Source: a virus. Taken from it: a DNA stretch of 27,968 nucleotides. Under the pieces are notes generated by a model. That model was not told the origin of the DNA. It worked only from the letters and a program-made list of their open reading frames with translations, and made no database searches. Of the stretch, positions 22,024 through 27,968 are shown piece by piece. Every line of letters starts with the position of its first letter. Positions within the stretch are counted from its first letter, which is position 1. The stretch is from IMG/VR virus record IMGVR_UViG_3300032180_000031, positions 1 to 27,968 of that record; one strand, given 5' to 3'. A program made the position numbers and the translations under genes.

Positions 22024-22596
22024 ATGACAAACTCAGATTCCAGGGTTGAACCTTACGTGAACTTCGTTCGTCGCATCGCCTCCCAGATGATTCGATTCCC
22101 GGGAAAACTGGCCATCGAGGGAAGGATCGCCGACGACACCGTAGTCGTTGAGATCAGTGGGCGTCACGAGAAAGAGGATCACCCAAAGCTGGTAGGAGCG
22201 GCCGGCAAGAACATCCTGGCGTTGACGAGGCTTCTGGCTGCTTACGGCCGGCAGGCTCGTATGAGGACCGTGCTGGAGCTTATGGAGCCGCCCGGGATCC
22301 CGGTAAAGGGTCCACTGCTCGACGAGGATGAGCAGTGGGATCGGAAGGAGCGGAACACGGAGCTTGTGCTGTTGTTGACCAACGTGTGCTGCGAGATACT
22401 CCCGTTCCAGTTCAGCGTGGATGCCGCGTCATCGAATGGTTGCACTTATCTGCGCCTGAGAACCACGGAACGAATGGAACCGGAAGTCTATAACAGCTTG
22501 TGCGTTCTCTTCCAGGCTATCGGGAGGTCGAAAGGAAGGAGACGTGTTGTCATAGATACCATCCCGCAGCCGAACGAAGCCTTGACACGATCATAA
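22024..22596 (+). CDS. KH-domain RNA/ssDNA-binding protein
   Basis: 190 residues from ATG 22024; a TTG at 21982 would add 14 residues but overlaps the promoter-like box. Residues 11-85 resemble a KhpA-type KH fold: helix YVNFVRRIASQMI, strand KLAIEGR, strand TVVVEISG, then the GxxG loop Gly58-Ala-Ala-Gly61 in LVGAAGKN and a helix ALTRLLAAYG. KH domains grip short single-stranded RNA or DNA at the GxxG loop. Residues 110-185 may hold a second, diverged copy of the fold (helix TELVLLLTNVCCEI, strands FQFSVDA and CTYLRLRTT, helix NSLCVLFQAIGRSKGRR) without a clear loop. KH proteins are rarely noted in phages. It precedes the HerA-like ATPase gene by 44 bases. Confidence 0.6.
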   Translation: MTNSDSRVEPYVNFVRRIASQMIRFPGKLAIEGRIADDTVVVEISGRHEKEDHPKLVGAAGKNILALTRLLAAYGRQARMRTVLELMEPPGIPVKGPLLDEDEQWDRKERNTELVLLLTNVCCEILPFQFSVDAASSNGCTYLRLRTTERMEPEVYNSLCVLFQAIGRSKGRRRVVIDTIPQPNEALTRS

Positions 22597-22640
22597 ACCG
22601 GAAGGATAGTCCGCAGCAGAAAATTAGAACCGACAAACAG

Positions 22641-24323
22641 ATGAGCTTATTCCTACCAAAATCGGTGCTGAATCAGCACCTCGTTGTTCTCGGGAAAACC
22701 GGCGCCGGGAAATCCTCCGCGCTTCGATACATCGTTGAACATCTCCTCGACCAGGGCAAGCGGGTCTGCATCCTTGATCCGAAAGGCGATTGGTGGGGCT
22801 TGAAGGCTTCCGAGGATGGTAAGCGTGCTGGGTATCCGGTGATTGCATTCGGGGATTTCAAGGAACCAAAGGCATCTGACGTTCCGATCAATCAGTACTC
22901 CGGAGCGCACATTGCGGAACTCATCGCCACCGGAAACCGTCCCTGCATCATCGGATTTCGAGGCTGGATGACCGCGCACATGGTTCAGTTCTGGATCAAC
23001 TTCGCTTCCGGAATTTTCAACGCGAACTCGGGGGAGCTATTCCTCGTGGGCGACGAGTTTCACAACTTCGCCCCGAAGGGGAGGATCATGGACCCGCAGG
23101 CCGGGAAGTGCCTTCACTGGTCGAATCGACTGTTGTCAGAGGGCCGAGGGCTCGGCATTGTGTGCCTCCTCGCCTCCCAGAGGCCGCAGAAGGTTCACAA
23201 CGACACATTGACGAGTTGTGAGACGCTGGTGGCAATGCGTGTAATCCATGCTGCGGACAGGAATGCTGTCGAGGAATGGATCGACGGCTGCGGTGACAAG
23301 GAGCACGGCAAGGAAGTCCTCAACTCCCTGGCGAACATGGCGCGCGGCGAGGCTCACGTCTGGTCGCCAGAGGCCGGATTTGGACCAAAGCGCGTGTCAT
23401 TCCCGATGTTCAAAACGTTCGACTCATTCGCTCCACCCCAGATGCAAAAGCGTGTCAGCACCGCGAGTTGGGCCGACGTTGACCTCTCCGTGGTGAAGGA
23501 GAAGCTGGCCAGTGTCATCGAGGAGGCGAAAGCCAACGACCCCGAGGAGCTGAAGAAGCGGATTCGTCAACTTGAAGCTGAGGTGAAAAAAAGCACCAAA
23601 GTAGAAACGCAAGAGGTGATTCGCGAAGTCGTTCCTCAATGGGTTGCTGAGGCATTCGACGGTATTCGCTCCAAGGTTAGAGAGCAACTCACCGGAGTTG
23701 GGAACGCGATTGACGAGGCCACGAACCATTTCCGTTACAAGCTCAAGAATTTGTCTCCCCGCGAATCAAAGGGGACAAAAATCGGCGGCGGGAAGACCTC
23801 GGCAGAGCGGCCTTTGACCGCCCGAACTCCCGCCGCCCGCGATAACAACCACAGCCTCGATAAGTGCCAGACCGCAATCCTGGGGGTGCTGAAGCAATTC
23901 TCTGAAGGCTGTGAGATCGGAAAGCTGGCACTCCTGAGCGGCTACAAGGTCTCTGGCGGTTTCCGAAACGCTCTCTCAGCCTTACGCACTTCCGGTCTCA
24001 TGGAGGGTGATAACATCGGCACGATGAGAGCAACGGATCAAGGAATGAAAGCCGCCGATGGTCTCCCAGACCTTCCCACGGGCGAAGCGTTGCGCGAATA
24101 CTGGCTCTCAAACCGGAACTTCGGTGCCTGCGAAAAGGCTGTGCTGCGAGTGCTCATTGACAGTTATCCTGCTGGGGCAGTCATCGAAACACTCGCTGAG
24201 TCGGCTGGTTACGAAGTCAGCGGTGGATTCCGGAACGCCTTATCCGCGCTGAGAACCGCAGGCGTCATTGTTGGAAGAAACACCGAGGCGATGAAGGCAA
24301 GCCCTGACCTCTTCAACGAATGA
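22641..24323 (+). CDS. HerA/FtsK-like ATPase with twin C-terminal winged helices
   Basis: 560 residues from ATG 22641; a GTG at 22500 in the same frame would overlap the KH gene and add unrelated sequence. Walker A GKTGAGKSS at 18-26, LDPKGDWWG near 53, Walker B with the Asp-Glu pair in ELFLVGDEFHNF, and LLASQRPQKVHND as the sensor strand mark a hexameric HerA/FtsK-type (DUF87) ATPase. Residues 290-400 are coiled coil. Two winged-helix copies end the protein, each with SGY.VSGGFRNALSALRT, starting near 434 and 523; their DNA has diverged, so the duplication is old. Such ATPases move DNA or act with nucleases. The tiny membrane-protein gene that follows overlaps as ATGA. Substrate and role are unknown. 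Confidence 0.85.
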   Translation: MSLFLPKSVLNQHLVVLGKTGAGKSSALRYIVEHLLDQGKRVCILDPKGDWWGLKASEDGKRAGYPVIAFGDFKEPKASDVPINQYSGAHIAELIATGNRPCIIGFRGWMTAHMVQFWINFASGIFNANSGELFLVGDEFHNFAPKGRIMDPQAGKCLHWSNRLLSEGRGLGIVCLLASQRPQKVHNDTLTSCETLVAMRVIHAADRNAVEEWIDGCGDKEHGKEVLNSLANMARGEAHVWSPEAGFGPKRVSFPMFKTFDSFAPPQMQKRVSTASWADVDLSVVKEKLASVIEEAKANDPEELKKRIRQLEAEVKKSTKVETQEVIREVVPQWVAEAFDGIRSKVREQLTGVGNAIDEATNHFRYKLKNLSPRESKGTKIGGGKTSAERPLTARTPAARDNNHSLDKCQTAILGVLKQFSEGCEIGKLALLSGYKVSGGFRNALSALRTSGLMEGDNIGTMRATDQGMKAADGLPDLPTGEALREYWLSNRNFGACEKAVLRVLIDSYPAGAVIETLAESAGYEVSGGFRNALSALRTAGVIVGRNTEAMKASPDLFNE

Positions 24324-24475
24324 GCCCACTCCCACCACCCGTATTCCTGAACTGGCTTCGCGAGAAGTGGAACTTTCTCTCCGAGGCTGAGAGGGATGTC
24401 GTGAGGATGATCCTCGCGTGGTTCGTAATTCTCGGGATCGTTGGATTTCTGATTTGGAGGAATTGTAGCCGATGA
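24320..24475 (+). CDS. Tiny single-TM membrane protein
   Basis: 51 residues, with ATGA overlaps at both ends (with the ATPase stop and the MazG-like ATG), which strongly supports translation. Residues 1-28 are soluble with Pro/Trp and charged residues (NWLREKWNFLSEAERD). Residues 30-46 (MILAWFVILGIVGFLIW) form one membrane helix, then RNCSR. It could be a holin-like or anchor protein; with the HerA-like ATPase just upstream, a membrane tether for DNA movement is a further guess. Confidence 0.65.
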   Translation: MSPLPPPVFLNWLREKWNFLSEAERDVVRMILAWFVILGIVGFLIWRNCSR

Positions 24476-24780
24476 AACACTTCAACAATCTCACACCGGC
24501 TGAGGCTGAAAGGTTGGCACTCCTTGCTGAGGAATGTGGAGAAGCCATCCAAGTTGTTGGTAAAATTCTACGGCACGGTTACGACTCGATTAACCCAACG
24601 ATTGACCCAGAGCGAGCACCGACGAATCGCTCGATGCTTGAAAAAGAGCTTGGCGACATTGCACTCGCGCAACAACTCCTGTGTGATTCGCGGGACTTGA
24701 ATCTGAATGAAATTTCGGCGCATTTTCTGGTGAAAAGAAAAAAGGTTGGTCGCTACCTGCATCATCAGGAGGAACAGTGA
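24472..24780 (+). CDS. MazG-like nucleotide pyrophosphohydrolase
   Basis: 102 residues. The MazG-type metal site is present: Glu20, Glu21 and Glu24 in LAEECGEA, then Glu59 and Asp62 in EKELGDI, on a four-helix layout with the Lys-Ile-Leu-Arg-His-Gly segment between. Such enzymes cleave nucleoside triphosphates to monophosphate and pyrophosphate, and phage forms are thought to alter nucleotide pools or (p)ppGpp. It overlaps the upstream tiny gene as ATGA and the resolvase start as TGATG. It is short for MazG, at one domain. Confidence 0.85.
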   Translation: MKHFNNLTPAEAERLALLAEECGEAIQVVGKILRHGYDSINPTIDPERAPTNRSMLEKELGDIALAQQLLCDSRDLNLNEISAHFLVKRKKVGRYLHHQEEQ

Positions 24781-25331
24781 TGCTTCTATCCGTTGACCCA
24801 GGACAGTCAGGCGCGTTGGCAATCTGTGATCCCACGGCCGGTCGCGTCGATGTCTATGCGATGCCGGATACGAGCATGGACGCAGTGAACGTGATTCGTA
24901 AGTACTCCGATCCTGCGAGGTTCCCTGTCAGGACAGCCTACGTCGAGGAACTGGTCAAACACATGGGCGTCGGGATTCCCGCCTCTACAATGGCCGTGTA
25001 CGCTTCCAACTGGGGTGTCATCGTCGGAGCACTGATGGCTTTCGGCTGGAAGATCGTTCGCGTCAGGCCGCAAGAATGGCAGCGGGCTCTCGGACTCGGT
25101 ATCACCGGCCGTCAGAAGTCTCAGATCACTCAGGGTATGTCACCGAACGAGGTCAAGGCCGAGAAGAAGCGCGTGAGACTCCTGAACGGTCAGCTCAAAA
25201 GGGATTGGAAATCGAAGTTGCGAGGTAGAGCGCAGGAGCTTTATCCGAACATCACCGTGACTCTCGGCAACGCGGATGCACTGCTTATTTTGAGTTACGC
25301 AATCCAAAAAGAGAAAGGAAACGCAGCATGA
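24780..25331 (+). CDS. RuvC-like Holliday junction resolvase
   Basis: 183 residues from ATG 24780, 6 bases after AGGAGG (24768-24773); a GTG at 24777 is also possible. The RNase H-like fold shows Asp6 in LSVDPGQSGA, an acidic pair Glu56/Glu57 in AYVEELV, and Asp166 in GNADALLILSYA; the WGVIVGAL helix and VRPQEWQRAL are typical of phage RuvC-like enzymes. These cut four-way junctions during replication and packaging to give linear DNA. Its stop overlaps the next ATG as ATGA. The residues support a catalytically active enzyme. Confidence 0.88.
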   Translation: MLLSVDPGQSGALAICDPTAGRVDVYAMPDTSMDAVNVIRKYSDPARFPVRTAYVEELVKHMGVGIPASTMAVYASNWGVIVGALMAFGWKIVRVRPQEWQRALGLGITGRQKSQITQGMSPNEVKAEKKRVRLLNGQLKRDWKSKLRGRAQELYPNITVTLGNADALLILSYAIQKEKGNAA

Positions 25332-26293
25332 GCAAGACAGTCGTGATACATCACTCAGCCGATTGGGACGGTCTGTTCTGCCGAGAAATCGCACGCAGGT
25401 TTCTTCCGGGTGCCGAACTCATCGGCTGGGACTTTGGACAGCCGCCGATTGCCGTGGACTGTGAAACGCTCTACGTCATGGACCTCCCGCTCGACGCCCC
25501 ATTCGGTTTCAACATAAACGATTTGGTCCTGAAGAGGGATGACAAACTCAACGGCTATCGGCTGAATGGGACGACTGCAAACAATCTCATCTGGCTCGAC
25601 CATCACATCTCGGCCATCGCGTCGCATCCGTACGACATCGCGGGCTATCGCATCGACGGCGTGGCGGCTTGTCGGCTGGCGTGGCAGTGGTTCACCGTAA
25701 TCGCGACTCACGAAGGCTACGAATGCGTGCTGCGCCCCTCCAAGGAAGACTTCCTGAAGCGGCATGTCATCGAACCTCTTGCAGTCCTACTCGCCGGGGA
25801 ATACGACATCTGGGATCATCGCGGAGATGGCGACTTGGAGTTTCAGTTCGGGCTGGACTCTCAAACATATATCAAGTGGGAAGACTTGTTCGATATGCGG
25901 GATATGTCCGCTTCTGGTGGGTGGCCAATCGGCGTGAACTACGCGCACGAGATCATAAATGAAGGCGCAGCAGCAATGCGCTGCTACGCCAAGCGTGATG
26001 CCGACATTATCCGCGAGCGAAGCTTCCTCACCGAATGGGAAGGACTGAAATTCCTCTGCCTCAATACCGCGCGCTGCAACTCGAACACGTTCGCGGCTCG
26101 TGACGTTCCCGAGACTGGTCACGACGCCTTGCTCGGTTTCTTTTTCAACGGCAAGGGATGGACCGTGTCGCTCTACCACGCGAACCACCGGAAGGACATC
26201 GACCTCTCACAGATCGCGGTCCGATATGGGGGTGGGGGGCACCGAGGCGCAGCGGGATTTCGCGTAGCTTTTCCACCTTTTATGCAAAAGTGA
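25328..26293 (+). CDS. DHH-DHHA1 family phosphoesterase
   Basis: 321 residues. Motif I HSADWDG at 9-15, a DLPLD strand near 52, the DHH signature WLDHHISA with Asp91-His92-His93, and the C-terminal DHHA1 glycine loop GGGGHRGAAGF at 301-311. This is the NrnA-like fold of metal-dependent enzymes that break short RNA, DNA ends, pAp or cyclic dinucleotides. An AAAGGA lies before the ATG, which overlaps the resolvase stop as ATGA. Substrate cannot be told from sequence: nucleotide salvage from host nucleic acids is the plain reading; cleavage of a signal nucleotide is another. HNH copy C follows at once. Confidence 0.88.
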   Translation: MSKTVVIHHSADWDGLFCREIARRFLPGAELIGWDFGQPPIAVDCETLYVMDLPLDAPFGFNINDLVLKRDDKLNGYRLNGTTANNLIWLDHHISAIASHPYDIAGYRIDGVAACRLAWQWFTVIATHEGYECVLRPSKEDFLKRHVIEPLAVLLAGEYDIWDHRGDGDLEFQFGLDSQTYIKWEDLFDMRDMSASGGWPIGVNYAHEIINEGAAAMRCYAKRDADIIRERSFLTEWEGLKFLCLNTARCNSNTFAARDVPETGHDALLGFFFNGKGWTVSLYHANHRKDIDLSQIAVRYGGGGHRGAAGFRVAFPPFMQK

Positions 26294-26956
26294 TTGACGT
26301 GCATGTGGTATATGCCACAGGCTCACCGCATGGACGACGCCAAAATACTCATAGAATTGAAAGGGTCTCGCTTTGGTGAGCGCACGGTTCTTGGGCCGAT
26401 AACCAGACGTGGAAGATCACTTCGTTACGTGCTGTGCGTCTGTGACAGCGGACATCAGGCTTACGTCAGGCTGTCTCACTTAAAGCTTGGTTCTGGAGGA
26501 AAGTGTAAGACGTGCCATTGCAAAAGAATCGCCACACGCCACGGCGAAGCAGGACCAGACATTACCAAGTCGAGTGCTCTCTACAGGAAATGGGTTAATA
26601 TGATTTGCCGAGTCAACAACGACCCTTCGTATATCAGAAGGGGCATTGGCGTCTGTAGTCGATGGAGGGTCTTTGAGAATTTCAAGTCCGACATGGGTGA
26701 ACCGCCTGATCCGAGAATGCAGATTGATCGCAAAGACGGGCACAAAGGCTACAGTCCATCGAATTGCAGATGGGTGACTCGGGCGCAGAACAACCGAAAC
26801 AGGACGAATCTAAGATTTATTTCCTTTGGTGGAAAGACGATGTGCGTGGCCGACTGGGAGAAGTATTTGAACCTGCCGCCAGACAAGCTTAGGAAGAAGC
26901 TGAGGTTTAGGCGACCTTTAGCCACAATCATGCGGGAATGTGGATTCTTCCCGTGA
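26294..26956 (+). CDS. HNH homing-type endonuclease (copy C, diverged)
   Basis: 220 residues from TTG 26294, or 208 from ATG 26330. It belongs with copies A and B but is altered: the Cys module reads CVCDSGHQ...CKTCHCKR instead of CDCG...SCGCL, the YGGRGI loop is shortened to YIRRGIGVC, and the central block reads IDRKDGHKGYSPSNCRWVT, which keeps the leading Asp. Core pieces WVNMICRVNNDPS, RW..FENFKSDMGEPPD and AQNNRNR remain. It starts right after the DHH stop and overlaps the PolX-like start. It may still cut DNA or be decaying. Confidence 0.85.
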   Translation: MTCMWYMPQAHRMDDAKILIELKGSRFGERTVLGPITRRGRSLRYVLCVCDSGHQAYVRLSHLKLGSGGKCKTCHCKRIATRHGEAGPDITKSSALYRKWVNMICRVNNDPSYIRRGIGVCSRWRVFENFKSDMGEPPDPRMQIDRKDGHKGYSPSNCRWVTRAQNNRNRTNLRFISFGGKTMCVADWEKYLNLPPDKLRKKLRFRRPLATIMRECGFFP

Positions 26957-27534
26957 ACCTCGCCACCGCACAACGAATGGCCGATGCCTTGGTCGCGGAG
27001 ATCACTCCTTTCGTCGAGAAATGCGCCATCGCAGGTAGCATTCGTAGGAAGAAGCCGGATGGGATCAAAGACATCGAGTTGCTCGCGATTGCCAAGTGGC
27101 AACCCGTCAAGGCTGGGCTCTTCGCCGAGGACGTGAGCAAGGAGAATCTCCTCTACAAGTGGGCCATGTCCCAAGGAACGATCAGGTGGATCAAAACCGG
27201 CACGAGTGAAATCATCCCATGGGACATCAAAGAGGACGGGAAGTACTGGCGAGGGATATTTCCCAACGACACGAAGCTCGACCTGTTTCTCACGAAGCCG
27301 GAGTCCTGGTCGATCCAAATGCTAATCCGAACGGGACCGGCCGACTGGTCAAATCAATTTGTGACCTCGAAAAGAGTTAAGACCCATTCCGGCCGTTACG
27401 GTACGCTTCCGATTGGAATGCGAGTGGCCGGGGGAAGGCTCTGGAAAGGCGATACCGCCCTCGACACCCCTGACGAGGAAACAGTGTTCAAACTCGTCGG
27501 CAGGGAATATCTTCCGCCTGAGAAAAGGGTATGA
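26938..27534 (+). CDS. PolX-like DNA polymerase / nucleotidyltransferase
   Basis: 198 residues from ATG 26938, or 193 from GTG 26953, which overlaps the HNH stop as GTGA and may be the original start. The nucleotidyltransferase palm is clear: GSIRRKKP at 33-40, metal ligands Asp45 and Glu47 in KDIEL, and Asp115 in KLDLF; Pol beta uses Asp at the second place. The thumb-like end matches PolX: MLIRTGPADWSNQF, then TPDEETVFKLVGREYLPPEKR. There is no 8-kDa lyase domain and no PHP domain, so this is a minimal version. PolX enzymes fill short gaps in repair. The stop overlaps the next ATG as ATGA. Confidence 0.85.
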   Translation: MWILPVNLATAQRMADALVAEITPFVEKCAIAGSIRRKKPDGIKDIELLAIAKWQPVKAGLFAEDVSKENLLYKWAMSQGTIRWIKTGTSEIIPWDIKEDGKYWRGIFPNDTKLDLFLTKPESWSIQMLIRTGPADWSNQFVTSKRVKTHSGRYGTLPIGMRVAGGRLWKGDTALDTPDEETVFKLVGREYLPPEKRV

Positions 27535-27809
27535 ACCCTGTTCCAGTCCATTCATTCCCCCACGACTGCTTCCCAGCGAAATCAAGGATGCAGGTTGCTC
27601 ACGGTGTCGAAAGGATGATCGGTGGCGTCTTCAACGAAATCTTTGATCGCATGGCCGCGGATGGTATCGAGGTCGATGCGGCGACGAAGTCTCTGCAACA
27701 ATTCCTGAAGGACGAAGACATCGACGTTGGGGAGACGCTTAGGCTGAGACTGAGGTTCTGGAGATACACCCGCCACATCTACCGTTGCACGCTCCTAGAG
27801 AGGAATTGA
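27531..27809 (+). CDS. Unknown 92-residue protein
   Basis: Overlaps the PolX-like stop as ATGA. The N-terminal 20 residues include HSFPHDCFPAKSRM, followed by helices (HGVERMIGGVFNEIFDRMAA) and an Arg-rich end (LRLRLRFWRYTRHIYRC). It is basic at the C-terminus and could bind nucleic acid. No family is recognised. Confidence 0.65.
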   Translation: MNPVPVHSFPHDCFPAKSRMQVAHGVERMIGGVFNEIFDRMAADGIEVDAATKSLQQFLKDEDIDVGETLRLRLRFWRYTRHIYRCTLLERN

Positions 27810-27840
27810 CAAGTGGCCGGGCTTCACACATCTTCCGCCA

Positions 27841-27968
27841 ATGGCAAAGCACTGGGTACAAAAGGCGTTTTCGAGGCACCCCGGGTCGTTGAGAAAGAGT
27901 CTCGGAGTCAAGAAGGGTCAGAAGATTCCAGCCGCAAAGCTCGCTACAGCAGCAAACAAGCCCGGGAA
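27841..27968 (+). CDS. Conserved small phage protein, 3' end cut by window edge
   Basis: The frame from ATG 27841 stays open to the window end, giving 42 full codons. It starts MAKHWVQKAF and continues with RKSLGVKKGQKIPAAKLATAA, a pattern I know from small phage proteins of unknown function (W.Q.A, then LGV..G..IPA..L..AA). No Shine-Dalgarno is visible. A competing open frame from GTG 27813 in another phase looks like low-complexity shadow. The gene is incomplete. Confidence 0.65.
   Translation, partial: MAKHWVQKAFSRHPGSLRKSLGVKKGQKIPAAKLATAANKPG

Noticed and set aside
22500-22640. GTG start for the HerA-like ATPase at 22500
   Set aside because: The added 47 residues overlap the KH gene and do not look like the family; the ATG at 22641 begins just before the first strand of the ATPase fold.

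Overview
The window is part of a tailed double-stranded DNA phage genome (Caudoviricetes-like), probably from an uncultured source. Large terminase, portal-, scaffold- and capsid-like genes sit next to a replication/recombination operon. By eye the DNA is moderately GC-rich with compact gene spacing. Many starts overlap the previous stop as ATGA, GTGA or TTGA, and TTG and GTG starts are common. Some genes have good Shine-Dalgarno sites and others have none, so the host cannot be named. I saw no integrase, tRNA, rRNA, CRISPR array or transposon.

Left part (1-7352, minus strand, read right to left): a small unknown gene, a portal-like protein, a small overlapping gene, a scaffold-like protein and a probable major capsid protein. 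A strong intrinsic terminator follows, then an HNH endonuclease gene that runs off the left edge and is open to the last base. The large terminase (7410-8987) lies alone on the plus strand, divergent from this block. A second minus-strand block (8955-11825) carries an HTH-like protein, a single-domain response regulator and a one-TM membrane protein linked by ATGA overlaps, then two unknown proteins. A Cys-rich frame overlaps the ends of those two.

Right part (11877-27968, plus strand): the divergent start region at about 11826-11880 has a perfect 10-bp inverted repeat just before a small ribbon-helix-helix-like gene, a likely self-controlled switch. Then come an HNH endonuclease, a putative ssDNA-annealing protein, a DnaQ-like exonuclease and a PD-(D/E)XK nuclease with four iron-sulfur-type cysteines. 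After small genes and a hairpin-rich gap comes a lambda O-like replication initiator whose linker-coding DNA contains four 22-bp iterons, a likely replication origin. A DnaB helicase, a C5-cytosine methyltransferase, a KH-domain protein, a HerA/FtsK-like ATPase, a tiny membrane protein, a MazG-like pyrophosphohydrolase, a RuvC-like resolvase, a DHH phosphoesterase and a PolX-like polymerase follow. Three related HNH genes are wedged between replication genes, each overlapping the start of the next gene.

Taken together: the initiator and helicase would start replication, the annealing protein, nucleases and resolvase would recombine and resolve DNA, and MazG, DHH and PolX would act on nucleotides, short oligonucleotides and gaps. 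The structural genes build and fill the head. The least expected items are the phage response-regulator operon, the intragenic iterons, the buried Cys-rich frame and the KH protein.
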